A DNA stretch of 64,000 nt from Nothophaeocryptopus gaeumannii (lineage: Eukaryota; Ascomycota; Dothideomycetes; Mycosphaerellales; Mycosphaerellaceae): contig JASISA010000026.1 of assembly GCA_031771865.1 (NCBI GenBank), forward strand, positions 62,001-126,000, written 5' to 3'. Positions 39,980 to 50,923 of the stretch are shown here, one piece after another. The first letter of the stretch is position 1. Every line of letters begins with the position of its first letter. Made by a program: the position numbers and the translations under genes. Below the pieces are notes generated by a model that saw nothing but the letters and a program-made list of their open reading frames with translations, ran no database searches and had not been told where the DNA came from.

Positions 39980-42712
39980 TCATTGATTCTCCGATTCCGA
40001 CCTTGAAAGAGCACGTTCCGATGGCGGTCGAGGTGTAGGTTCACGACTGGTGTCGGCTGAAGCGCGCTTGGCGGAAACGTCCAGAAGTCTCGCACTTCCA
40101 GCGGAAAACTGTCGCGAGTGGCGGGAATGACGCGTGCGCACACTCGTGGCTCTTCTGATTTCGGGAGATGTCGACACAATATCATCGTGCTCGCTGCCGG
40201 TGGGAGACTGCCCCGGCGACTCGAATGCCTCTGCCTCCTGTGCGGCGAACTCCTGCACAAGACCTTCTCTTGACACTAGACGCGGATCGCGCTCAACTAA
40301 GGTCGGCTGCCTTCGCACACTACCGTGTACCGCGAGTGGCTCCTCTGGAGAAATAGTCGGAAAGATCTCGCTTTCCAGCTCCTCATCCGGGCTGGCGCCA
40401 ATCACGGGAGATCCAACGCGCACAGGACTGCCGAACTGATCGGTACCTCGTGAGCCCATGTTTCTGCGGAGATACTCAGCGTCCTTGTCACCACCACCGA
40501 GCTCCTCATAGCTGGCAGAGAATCCAGGATTGCGTCTGCTCAGTGATCTACTCAAGGCGGACTGATTTGACTGCCGCTTCATAGAGCCACTGGCCAGCCA
40601 TGATGCCTCAGAATCGATGGAGGCCAGAGAGCTAGACATTGCGGCATGGCCTCGATGTGCTTGGCTGACAGGGGTATCATTCCGGCCTGTCATGACAACA
40701 TCGCCTTCTGCATCACGGACTCTACCAGGAATATCGATAGGCTGAGGCGTGCTGCGTTGTGACCTGCGGGCATTAGCTGCGAGGGCCGCGGCAGTGGTGA
40801 CATCCGGCGACTGATTTCTTGAGTCTGGAGGTGAGATTGGCATCTCAGGAAGGTCTTCTCTGAACTTGCTTTGGGTACGTGTTGGCGTATTGGAAGCGCG
40901 GTTCGGCGGTCGAGGATAGTCGGTGCCTACGAGATGCGCAGGAAGTGGCTGGTTTCTCATCGATTCGCGGGAGACATTTGAGAAGGATGATTCGGCAGGC
41001 GCGGGTTTCTCTTGGGCGCTCTTGCGAAAGGTGCCACCACGACGGAATAGCGAGCCCCAAGTGCCTCCAAGACGCTGCTTTTCCTTCGGGGGATCTGAGC
41101 TTCGTCGCTCGACCGGTATGCGTGGAGGAGGCTTAAGCTCGTTCGGGCTCTGCAGCGATGCACTTTCCCGCCGAATCATCTCGGCCAATTGCGAAGCACT
41201 GGACGTCGCTCTTTGACCGTACACTGGTGACAGTGGAGGAGTGTTGGCCTGTGACATGCGAACAGCCTGCGCGGTCCCCACGATCGGCTCCTCCATTGGC
41301 GACTCCAAAGGCGCACGCGGACTTTGTTCGAAAAGTGCATCGTCGGATGGCGATGATGGAGGCACAGCGGCAGCATCACTGAATGGGTTTGCGGCTGGCT
41401 GCTCAAGAATCGGCGTGGCTTGTATGGAGCTTGGCTCTTGCTCTTGAGGCTGCGCGGGTGTCTCAGGCTCACCGATGCCAAGGCCTACTGGTTCAGGTAT
41501 AGCTTCTCCCGATGTTCGTAAGGCTGGATGCACGTCGCTCGGAGGGGAGAAGACTCCACGGCTTTGCAGCTGTTGTTCTGCGCGTGCTCGAGTCTGCTCT
41601 ACGCGTATCCTTTCTGTTGAGTCACGTCTCGTTCTGTTGCTGTCTGTGCGATCACGGCTGGCTTTTGCGCGCAACTTCCGATCAAGCTTCTCCTGCCTCT
41701 CGAGGTGTCGTTGCTCTCGGCGTTTCGAGTCTCGCTCCATGATGGCTCTAATGTCAGTGGAGTCGAGATTGTCAGCTTCATTGCCAACGGTTCGTCGTTT
41801 CCGCCTATTCTCGGTGGTCGCTGTGGCGGGAGCTTTGTCCTTTGAACGTATAGAATCGATTCGATACAGGTATCCGGAAGAACTTGGAGGCAGGCTGTTG
41901 GACACATATTGCGGCAATCCTGACAGCCGGACAGCCGGACGAGGGCTGAATACGGCAGCGAAACTTCCCACCTCCCACCCTCGCTGCTCGACAATGCCTG
42001 ACATGGTTGAATGGATTGAGCCTTCAGGTGGCAGAGATATGTGGGAATCGCCGTTCAATCCACGAATCTTTTTGCTGTCCCGACGCAGCGGCCCATCTCC
42101 GGGACGCTTAGGAATCGGGCTAGGTGAGGTCATCGATCGGATCTCTTCCTCCCTGACCGGATCTCGCCTCGATTTGCTCGAGAATCGGCGTGTCGGTGTT
42201 CCGTAGTCTGTCGTTGATCTTTTGGAGCGTAGTGTTTGAGATTTTGATAGTTTTGACATGGCGTCTTGTCGTTGTATGCTCGTTTCTGACATGGAGTGTG
42301 GTCGGAAGTTGTATGGTATTTGAGGCTTCTCCACGTCTACTGGTCTGAGATGCGGGCTCTGCTCCAGTTTCATTCGCATGGGCAAGGCTGTAACATCCTC
42401 CCTGCTACCTGATCGTGGCGGTATGTTCTCTTTTATAGACTCGTCCAGGGTGTTTGGCGGGATGGCGGTTGACGAGGCCTCAACTGCCTTTTCGCTCTGT
42501 TGGTGCTGAGGCGAGCGTCGCCGTCTCCGCCGAGTGCTTCGCCGAGAGGGACGTCTCGAGAGGGAGAAGGGTGCTGTGGCGGCACTGGATGTGGGCGGTG
42601 GGCTGGCAGTGGGAACGGGTTGCGCCTTCTCTGCTAAAGGAGCTCTTGCCGCGGTGGTCTTATTCTTGTGAGAACTGCACCTCCGGCGTCGTCTGAAGGG
42701 CCAGATGGGCAT
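39980..42712 (-). CDS. large disordered Ser/Pro/Arg-rich hypothetical protein (910 aa)
   Basis: One exon from the ATG at 42712 encodes 910 residues. Upstream in-frame codons lack an ATG. The protein begins MPIWPFRRRRR and has a second Arg-rich stretch (SRRPSRRSTRRRRRR). The rest is almost wholly low-complexity: Ser, Pro, Arg, Gln and Thr with many SP and RxxS sites, as in proteins phosphorylated by CDK or AGC kinases. A charged segment around residues 320-390 (MERDSKRREQRHLERQEKLDRKLRAK) may be a coiled coil or helix. The N-terminal tryptophan-phenylalanine plus poly-Arg patch could bind membrane lipids. I recognise no catalytic domain. The long uninterrupted frame and even codon use support a real gene; the function is unknown. 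Confidence 0.75.
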   Translation of the reverse strand: MPIWPFRRRRRCSSHKNKTTAARAPLAEKAQPVPTASPPPTSSAATAPFSLSRRPSRRSTRRRRRRSPQHQQSEKAVEASSTAIPPNTLDESIKENIPPRSGSREDVTALPMRMKLEQSPHLRPVDVEKPQIPYNFRPHSMSETSIQRQDAMSKLSKSQTLRSKRSTTDYGTPTRRFSSKSRRDPVREEEIRSMTSPSPIPKRPGDGPLRRDSKKIRGLNGDSHISLPPEGSIHSTMSGIVEQRGWEVGSFAAVFSPRPAVRLSGLPQYVSNSLPPSSSGYLYRIDSIRSKDKAPATATTENRRKRRTVGNEADNLDSTDIRAIMERDSKRREQRHLERQEKLDRKLRAKASRDRTDSNRTRRDSTERIRVEQTRARAEQQLQSRGVFSPPSDVHPALRTSGEAIPEPVGLGIGEPETPAQPQEQEPSSIQATPILEQPAANPFSDAAAVPPSSPSDDALFEQSPRAPLESPMEEPIVGTAQAVRMSQANTPPLSPVYGQRATSSASQLAEMIRRESASLQSPNELKPPPRIPVERRSSDPPKEKQRLGGTWGSLFRRGGTFRKSAQEKPAPAESSFSNVSRESMRNQPLPAHLVGTDYPRPPNRASNTPTRTQSKFREDLPEMPISPPDSRNQSPDVTTAAALAANARRSQRSTPQPIDIPGRVRDAEGDVVMTGRNDTPVSQAHRGHAAMSSSLASIDSEASWLASGSMKRQSNQSALSRSLSRRNPGFSASYEELGGGDKDAEYLRRNMGSRGTDQFGSPVRVGSPVIGASPDEELESEIFPTISPEEPLAVHGSVRRQPTLVERDPRLVSREGLVQEFAAQEAEAFESPGQSPTGSEHDDIVSTSPEIRRATSVRTRHSRHSRQFSAGSARLLDVSAKRASADTSREPTPRPPSERALSRSESENQ

Positions 42713-43235
42713 GTCGACGAGATAAACACGGAAGTCGCGGTCCTTGCATCCCTGTAGCAAGCGTTTCGGGGTTGGCGTGGCGATGGGTTGGTGATGTGAT
42801 GATGGAGTCGTATGCGAGCAGCAGAGATCCGAGGTCGCGGATCAGGTACACACTCTCACACACACTCGAAACGCGTGCTGCTGGTGTTTCTCTCTTTTCC
42901 CTGCGCACACTGTGCACTGTCGCTGTTGTGGCGTCCGGCAAATCCGGCGCGCGTAGAAATAACAAGACGCGGTTGCGAAGTGAAATGTCGAGTATCGTCG
43001 GTGGCTCTGGCTTCGTTCGTTTGGTGGTCGTTGCGCGCAGCCGTTGGACAGCGGTTTGCGCTAGGGCACTAGGCGAGGCGATGGGCGCAGGCGATGGCGA
43101 TTGGTCGGGGCAGAGATGTAGGCCAAATTGGCCATGAAGCAGAGAGAAATGAGCGTCGGCGACGAGCAGAGCAGAAGGGGAGAGAGCTGGTCAGTGATTC
43201 GATGGACGGGGCAAGATGAGAAGCAAAGCCAGAAC

Positions 43236-43286
43236 CAGAAGCAGAAGCAGAAGCAGAAGCAGAAGCAGAAACAGAAACAGCAGCAG
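43236..43286 (+). repeat. (CAGAAG)5-(CAGAAA)2-(CAG)3 repeat
   Basis: Five perfect CAGAAG units are followed by two CAGAAA and three CAG units; related degenerate copies lie just upstream. It sits about 520 bp upstream of the 910-residue protein gene. Translated, it gives only simple polypeptides and is taken as a non-coding minisatellite. Confidence 0.85.
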
Positions 43287-44050
43287 CTGGAAGCCAACGC
43301 AAGGGCAGCTCCACGGCCGGGACACACAGACACACATAAACAGACAGACAGCAGACGCACCACTGCGCACGCTGCACGCAGGCAAAGACGCACCAGCCCG
43401 TTCTGGCTCTGAGCGATCAGGCTCACGGATCACTTGCGCGCCGCCGCTCACATGCGATTTTTGGGTTGCGAAAAGCAGGCTGGTCGAGGGTCGAGTCTTG
43501 CACCGTGCGTTGATGGGGCATCTCGAACCGGCTCGCCAAATCAACAAATCAATGTAGCAGTCCATCAGGAGGAGGTAGGCCTTCTCCGAGTACTTGTCAA
43601 GTCACAGGTCAAGCCACCCCGTCCCGCTGAACCGCATTCTGACTATCTCCCTCTCCTAGAAAAGAGCGTGCCTCAAAAGCACATGCACATGCTCCTCTCC
43701 CGGCCGTGCGGGCTCGGGACGTTTCGTTTCATCCAGGCCGTTGCCAACAACAAACACTACTGTACCAGCTGCTTGCGTCTTTAGCACTCGCATGTGAATT
43801 GATCCATGCTACCCGTGGCCGTGTCGGACCCGATCCGAACGCCTGCAGTCTTTGCCGAAACAAATGGCAGCCGTGGCAGGTTGTGACATTTGAGCATGTA
43901 GGCCCTTCTGCAATATATCCTGCATGCTGCCATCGTGACATGCACACCATCGAGCCGCAGCCAGTTCTCTTCTTTAGTTACCCAGCTACCCATCCATTGG
44001 CCCTGGGCGAGCTCCTCCATCGACTGTGGCGTCCTTAGCCCTGGCCCATG

Positions 44051-44080
44051 GCAAGCCATTGCAAGCCATCGCAAGCCATC
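44051..44080 (+). repeat. three tandem 10-bp copies
   Basis: The unit GCAAGCCAT[T/C] occurs three times in a row, with a partial copy just before. No function is apparent. Confidence 0.75.
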
Positions 44081-45774
44081 GAACCCCCGTCGGCCTCCCT
44101 GCCGCGCCAAAGTCAAACTGTCGCCGCAATACTTTAATGCACGTGCAATAATCTACCAAACGGCTCACCAGTCGACATACATGCCCGCCGTCTCACAGGC
44201 TCACAGGAGCTCCTGCCGTGCAGACCATCTCTCACACAACCTTGTTTCCTCCACACGACCTTTAAGAAGCGTACGCTGGAGTGGTACATGTACCTGCTTC
44301 GACAGACACGACCTGGAAATCCTCTGCCACTGCAGCGCGCATCTTCCCGTTCGCACTATTGCCTGTGCTGCATGCATGAATAATTCTGCAGCTAGAGCGT
44401 GTTCCTGGGGGTTCTCGTCAACGGCCTGCAATCCTCGATCCTCGTCATCACTTTCACTCGCTGGGAAGCTGTGACCTCCACTGCCCGCAGATCTTGTGAC
44501 GACCAGGCGAACTTTCGCCAGTCTTCTGATTACGAGCGCTCATCGTATTCAACCAGACCAACCCTTCTAGGATGGGATGTTACTTCACAGCTGACCGTAC
44601 GAATGGGAGAAAGTGACCTGTCCGGCCATGAGACGTTGCCTGGGTTCTTCCTGGTGAAATCGACCCACCGGAGTGCACCTCAGATTTCCCTCGGCACGTG
44701 ATTGGCAGGCTGTGGCGCCGCAGGTCAGACCTTCCAGGTTCCTCAGGCTCGAGTGAGAGACGAGGGCAAAGCTCGTTGCCGCTTCTACATATCGACGTCG
44801 ATTCCAACATGTTGAAAGCGAATAATGTCGCGGCATAGAGTGCGATCGGGGCTGAGTAATAAGAGCTAGACACCCTTCTCTTACCTTCTTACGCCGCCCT
44901 CCACCCTTGCATCTTCGCCCTCGGTGCATCAAAAGACATGAATCTGCGACGAGAGCACCACCGATTTCTGACCTCGTCCCTTCAAACTTGGCCCAAGCTG
45001 CCTTGCTTCCCAATAATGAACCTTGCGTGAATCATCCGAACGGCTCTCAACAGACACACGACTCGGGTCTCCTCAAGCCCACCTCTCCGCTGAAGATCAC
45101 CACGCTGCCCGTGAGCAACATGGCCAGCGTCAAACACCGTGAAAGACGACTTCGTGCTTCCGGTACTCGGATGCTCTGCGATCTCTCCAAGTCCCGGACG
45201 GCCTCCAGACGTTCCAGCATCTTCCGTTACACGAATTTCCCGGACCAAGGCCGACTGCCTACGACTCTGTCTCGGAACTTCGAAAGACAACGCGTACACT
45301 ACTCGCCTTTTAATATGCTATATGGAGACAGACCCCAGTTCTTCACCGGCCGTGCAAGAGCTGGAACTGCCGCCAAAACAGCCCCACCAAGATAGGGCTG
45401 CAGTATGCAGCTGGGCGCAAAATCGAGGCCACACATGATTCTCTGCCTGGAGCTTCACCGCTGTGCACAGCGAACGCCGGTCATCTCGTTGCGCTATCTG
45501 TATGGAGAACTACTGCAGCTCCCCGCGTCGCCCGCACGTGGAAACTGCGATAAATCTGATAAGAGTACCTCTTTGAGCATGTAGATGCGAGTGCCGTAGC
45601 ATCCTGCAGCATGGGTTCAGTCTAAGAAGAGCCTTGATGGAACTCCCGCCTTTTAGCATCACCTTCGAGGCGAAGGACTCCAAGCTGAACGCCGTCTGGC
45701 CCCAATCCGAGAAGAATGTGCTATATGAAAGGTAGGCGAGGGCTTCGTGTCTGAGTAGTCAATTAGCCGCGAAG

Positions 45775-48401
45775 ATGCGCTTTCTTCAGGTCTATGAGGC
45801 GGCTCTCGCAGCTCTGCTGTGTATTTTTTCTTCACAAACCGTTCTTGCAGCTCCAAGTCCGAAAGCGCCCTGGGTGCAAGCAGCACGTTCGAGATTGACC
45901 AAGAGCGGTAGCACGATCTCCAAGAGGTGGACCAATGACCCCGCGTGTGCTCAGAGCACTGTCGCGGCCGTGTCTGCACCAAAGGCTAATATATGGGGAG
46001 GACTGACGGACGATGAAGCTGCGTCTGTGACTCAATGGCTCTTTGGACGGAGAGATCTCAATCTCACTGTCTCCGACAAGGCTGGCGAATGGTGAGCAAG
46101 AGGACGGTTCTCGGAGCTAGGACCTCATGACTGATATTCTTTCAAGGGATAACTCCGTTCTCCTCGTTGAGCTTCAACAAGTAAACAAAACAGACGCTTT
46201 GGTCTATATTGATGGAGGTGGCCCTCTTCCAGCTCGATGGGCACATGTTGTGCTCGACATCAGGGCAACGCTGGATCCAGTATATACCGACATCGTGAGC
46301 TCGTTTCCCAGGCCGAGCTAGCTCTGGAATTGCTGACGTTTTGGATCACAGCTTGTCGGCCCTCTCCCTGTACAGAATGGGACGACGACATGGCAGCCAT
46401 TGGGATATCCATATACACGAGATACCGGAGGGAGCGTTCGAAATCTTGACTCCGATTCCGATACTCGGTCTGCATGGGTTGGGAACATCACAGGCAGCAT
46501 TGCTGATATCACCATGGACCTGTGGGGCGGATCCGCGAACGGAAGTGATGCAGATACCTTGGACGTCTGGGGAATCGATCCGATTTGGCAGGATGAAGAT
46601 GGAGGCAAGCTGAAGTTGACGTATGTGAAGTTGAAGGAATTGCTCTATTTGCTGACAGGTCGAAAGGTACTGGGCTACCTTTTGGTACAAGCCAACGGAC
46701 GAGTTTGACGCAGAGACGCTATTGCCGCTTGGCCTCTTCTTGAAGACCGACGTCTCTGGCCGCGATCCTGCTCAATGGAAGTTCGAGGGATGGCTGTACA
46801 ACGACATTTTCTACTCAACGACGGAGGCCTTCCGAGCTGCCTATGACTCGCCTGAGTTCGTGAAACTTGGTGCTAATGTGGAAGGCGACTGGGCCAGGAC
46901 TGACCAGCAGGGGGCTATCCTGCCCATGGACACCACATCCCCTCCAGTCATGACCGCGCCTGGCGGCTCTCGCTACTCTGTCGATCAAAAGTCGAAGTAT
47001 GTCGAGTGGATGGGCTGGAGCTTCTACATCGGCTTTACTCGTGATCGCGGCCTCGCTCTCTTCGACATCCGCTACGAGGGAGAGAGAATTCTGTATGAAC
47101 TCGGTCTCCAAGAAGCTCTCGCACATTACGCTGGAAACGACCCTACTCAATCCGGCACTAGCTACCTTGACTCTTACTATGGCTTCGGTCCTTACGCCTT
47201 TCAGCTCGTCCCAGGCTATGACTGTCCTTCGTATGCTACCTACATGAACACAAGCTTCTATGTCACGGAAAAAACGCATACTCATATCAACTCGATCTGC
47301 TTCTTCGAGTACGACGCAGACTATCCCATGCAAAGACATTCGACGAGTAAGTACGTCGCCAACACGAAGAATGTCTATTTCACGGTCAGGAGTGTCAGCA
47401 CGGTTGGCAACTATGACTACATGTTCAGCTACAAGTATTCAACCCTTCTCCACCGTGTCATCGACAACCCTGCTAATGCATGCAATAGCTTCTACATGGA
47501 CGGCAGCATGAAAGTCGAAGTTCGCGCCTCTGGCTACATCCAATCGACCTACTACGCCAACAACCAAGACTACGGCTATCAAATCCACGACTCCCTCTCC
47601 GGCTCCATGCACGACCACGTCCTCAACTTCAAAGCCGACTTCGACATTCTCGGAACAGTCAACACAATGGAACTCGTCACCAACATCCCCACGACCGAAT
47701 CTTACGTTTGGTCCGATAAACCGCGGAACACGATGAAACTTCAGCGAAAGACTATCGAGTCCGAGGATGAAGGAGGCATCTTCTACGACGCAAACTCCGC
47801 AACGCAATACATCATCGTCAACACCGAGAAACCGAATAAATTCGGTCAACCAAGAGGATATCGTATCCTCCCTTCCTCAACTATCCACAGCACTGTCCAA
47901 AATAGTTCCAACCTCGCCAACGCAGCCAACTGGGCGAAATACGATCTCGCCGTCACGAAACAGAAAGATACTGAACCCCGTTCCGCACATCCATACAATG
48001 GGCAGGATATTTACAATCCACCGATAAACTTTGATGAATTTTTCAATGGAGAAAGCCTCTCGCAGGAGGATCTGGTGGTTTGGTTTAATCTAGGCATGCA
48101 TCACATCCCGGATACAGGAGATCTACCGAACACGGTATTTACGACTGCTCATTCAGCTGTACATTTCAAACCGGTCAATTACTTCGACGGAGATGAGAGT
48201 CGAAGGACGGTGAATATGGTTCGGATCAATTATGATAATGGGACAGTGAGTGAGGTGGATACATTCGGGCAGGCGGTGTTGCAAGGGGAGCAAGGGGTTT
48301 GTGAGAAGGAGGCACTTTGGAGTTATACGGGGGATGTGGTGATTAGGAAGTTTCCTTATGATCCGAATGATCCGTTTTATGAGACGGATTCGATTGTGTA
48401 G
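45775..48401 (+). CDS. secreted copper amine oxidase (primary amine oxidase)
   Basis: Four exons (45775-46091, 46147-46294, 46352-46620, 46667-48401) give 822 residues. A signal peptide (to about 25) indicates secretion. The enzyme oxidises primary amines to aldehydes with release of ammonia and hydrogen peroxide. The cofactor precursor is Tyr494 in VGNYDYMF, which is self-processed to topaquinone. The catalytic base is Asp413 in LDSYYGFG; the spacing of 81 residues fits the family. Copper ligands are the HDH pair at 560-562 and a His in GMHHIPDTGD near the C-terminus. Intron 3 uses the acceptor CGAAAG at 46666; the earlier GACAG would break frame. The N-terminal domains are longer than in bacterial enzymes, as in the fungal secreted group. 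Confidence 0.92.
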
Positions 48402-48779
48402 AGGGACGAGGGGAATGATTTATGATGGGGATGGCGATGTGGATGATGGATATGAGTGATGAAGATATGAAAGGTTTTGGCTGGTTTGCTTGCTTGCTTG
48501 GAGGAGGGATGCTCTGAGGGATAAAAGGGTCGTATTTCTCTTAAGAAGCTGTATATAGTGATGCTACCTCCGGCTCAAGAGCATGCTGCTAAAATGACGT
48601 CTAGCATTCGCACGCTTCAGAATTCTCAAAATCACTCGCCTCGTCGCGCAGGCCGTCCACAGATAACTCGAAGTCACGCAGTGGACACGATCGTCATGCA
48701 AAGCACATGCAATCCCGCTTCAATTCAATCCATCTCCCTACCCACAGCCCCATCCAATCCCTCTACCTCTCTCACTCAT
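48402..48779. other. short convergent intergenic region
   Basis: The 3' sides of the amine oxidase and the dehydrogenase genes. Nothing recognised. Confidence 0.45.
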
Positions 48780-50084
48780 TCACGGCTTCCCCGGATCCGT
48801 AACCTTCCCCTCAACATACTTATAAACCACCGAAAAATCCTTCCCCCTCAACTCCGGATCCCCCTCCACCGCCTGATAAATATCCTTGGCGTGCGTCCCC
48901 AACCTCGGGATAATATTATACTCCGTCGCAGCCTGCATCGCCAGCTTCAAATCCTTCAACATTAAAGCAGTCCCAAATCCACCCTCATAGTCCTTGCCCG
49001 CAGGTGCGCCTTCGGAGATTCCGGGGACGGGGTTGTTGATTTCGGATGGCCAGCAGCGGCCTGTCGCGGTGTTGATCATGTCGGCGAGGGCTTTGGCGTC
49101 GAGACCCCACTGGACGCCCATGTTCATTGCTTCGGCGGTGGCAATATTATTAAGGGCGAGGAGGTAGTTGTTTGCCAGCTTTCCCTTGAGTCCACTCGTC
49201 TGAGGTCCGAGATGTACGACTCTCTTGCCCATCATGCTGAGAATCTCTGTAGCTCTCGGCACAATATCGTCTGGAGCTCCCATCATGAACGTGAGCTTTC
49301 CTGCTGCGGCGCCTACAACACCGCCACTCATGGGCGCGTCGATGAATTTCCCTTGTCCGCAGGAGTGTGTTGCGTTGGCGACTTCGGCGGAAGAGCGGAC
49401 GTCGATTGTGGAGCAGTCGATGAACAGGCGTTCGTCTTTGTTGGGGGCTTCGGTGCGCAGGATAGGTGGGCGGAGCATGGCTTGGAAGACGTTTTGGACG
49501 TGGTTGGGTTCGGGGAGACAGGTTATTATTGTTGTCTGGACACATCACCTGTCAGCTACGAAGCCTAGAGGGGTTTGGTGGTTTGGTAAGGGCAGTGGAG
49601 AATTGTGGTTTCAGAGGATTGGCTTTGTTGTTCGCGTAATCAGATTAACAGCCGAAGCTGCAACTTAGATCATAGGTTTAAGGATATAACGGTTCATCAT
49701 GCGAGGGAGGAAGAGCTGGAGGTGTTTGGCTAGACATACCGCGTTCTCTGATACATGTCTCACGTCTTTGGCTGCTGTGGTTGGACCGACACTCTGGAAC
49801 TCCTCCACGAATTGCTTGCAGATCTCGGGGTTCACGTCGTGTATAAACATGCTGTCGTCTGGCTTGATCTTCGTTCGGAGGTTCTTGGCCATTGGGTATC
49901 CTGGCAAGCATGGTTAGCCTGATTGCCTACCGTGTTCGTGCTCTGGTAGCTCACCCATTCTGCCCAGACCGATGAAGCCATAGCTAGCTTGTACCCGGCT
50001 GGCTGATGTAAATGTCCTTCTGGTCGCTGGCGCAGCAACAGTCCGGAATGCCTGTCTGACGGCTTGTATCGTTGTGGTCCTCAT
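48780..50084 (-). CDS. mitochondrial 3-hydroxyisobutyrate dehydrogenase
   Basis: Three exons (49955-50084, 49740-49900, 48780-49535 on the minus strand) give 348 residues. It oxidises 3-hydroxyisobutyrate to methylmalonate semialdehyde with NAD+ in valine breakdown. The N-terminus (MRTTTIQAVRQAFRTVAAP) is basic and amphipathic, as in mitochondrial targeting peptides. Then come the NAD-binding GFIGLGRMGYPMA, ITCLPEPNHV, the substrate-binding DAPMSGGVVGAAAGKL and the catalytic-lysine block GLKGKLANNYLLALNN, and the GCW-like RCWPSEINNPVPG. Intron 1 is 54 nt and intron 2 is 204 nt, the longest in this window. The ATG at 50084 is followed at once by the targeting sequence. It could instead be a related beta-hydroxyacid dehydrogenase, but the motif set fits HIBADH well. 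Confidence 0.9.
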
Positions 50085-50923
50085 CTTGCGTATGTGCAGC
50101 CTTCCCAGCCTCGTCCGAGTACGTGTAGACAAGCGATGAAGTAAGAGTTCGTCGCCCTACCGAGTCATTGTAAGCAGGAACAGGGAGAGATAGAGTAGGT
50201 CGCTGGAGAGACGTGTTTTGTGTACGAGCGAGATCAGGAACAGGAAGTAAGACAGAAATGCCGCAAGCTACGGAGGAGAGTTGGAGTCGTGCGAGAGAGG
50301 CATTGAGGCACACGAGCGCGGTTGCATATGCGGCTAAGCTTCATGTCTGCCCTCGGGTGCTGGGGCGAAGATGAGAGGTCGGTGGGAGGAGGAAGTGGAG
50401 GCAGAGCCGCAAGCTGATCGTCCAGCAAACTCCACCTGAAACCCGCCAAAGCTTCTCCATCCCCAAGTCTCCGCACCTCCGGAAGCACGCATGGGGAAAA
50501 GCGCCAATGTTTTTGGTTGCTCTCCCGACACCTCACGAGACTCTCCCTTCTCACATCCGCCTCTGTACTTCGCCTACGACTTCTCCCGCATATTGCTTCG
50601 CGTCTAGCACCTTAGCGAAGTGGACACGGCTAGAATCGACAGGGGTAGGAGCAACAACATGTTCGCCACGACGGTATGTCCTACGCTTGGACTACGCCTT
50701 CTGAGATGTTCGAGGACAGGCCCTTTACCTGGAAGAAGGCCTCACTAAGGACTTCTTCGATGCTGGATCGCTAAAGCCTCCCTGGTCATGGCCTTTCGAA
50801 CGCAGGAGTCGTAATTCAGCCACATGGCATTGGCAGTGATTATAGCGATGAGGTAAGCACGCTGTTCTGGCTACATCAGCCGCACTGGAACGTCGTTTTG
50901 GCTTCTTCTCGTCACTTTTCACT
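50085..50923. promoter_or_regulatory. divergent intergenic region, HIBADH / P450
   Basis: 839 bp between start codons on opposite strands. No gene recognised. It should hold the dehydrogenase promoter and the remains of the P450 promoter. Confidence 0.4.

Larger units (their letters stand above)
42713..45774. other. 3.1 kb gene-poor region with short repeats
   Basis: Upstream of two divergent genes (the 910-residue protein and the amine oxidase). I tried joining open frames on both strands and found no conserved protein. It contains a hexanucleotide repeat at 43236-43286 and three 10-bp copies at 44051-44080. Open frames here are Arg/Ser/Cys-rich without domains. Confidence 0.45.

Noticed and set aside
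43128..43565. Frames rich in KQKQ or SASA repeats at 43.2 kb
   Set aside because: They are translations of the CAGAAG minisatellite with no conserved flanks.
43935..44474. 179-aa frame in the 3 kb gene-poor region
   Set aside because: Ser/Cys/Arg-rich without motif, and no splice-joined extension improves it.
46621..46658. Earlier acceptor (GACAG) for amine oxidase intron 3
   Set aside because: It would put the conserved YWATFWYKP segment out of frame, whereas the acceptor at 46666 keeps it.
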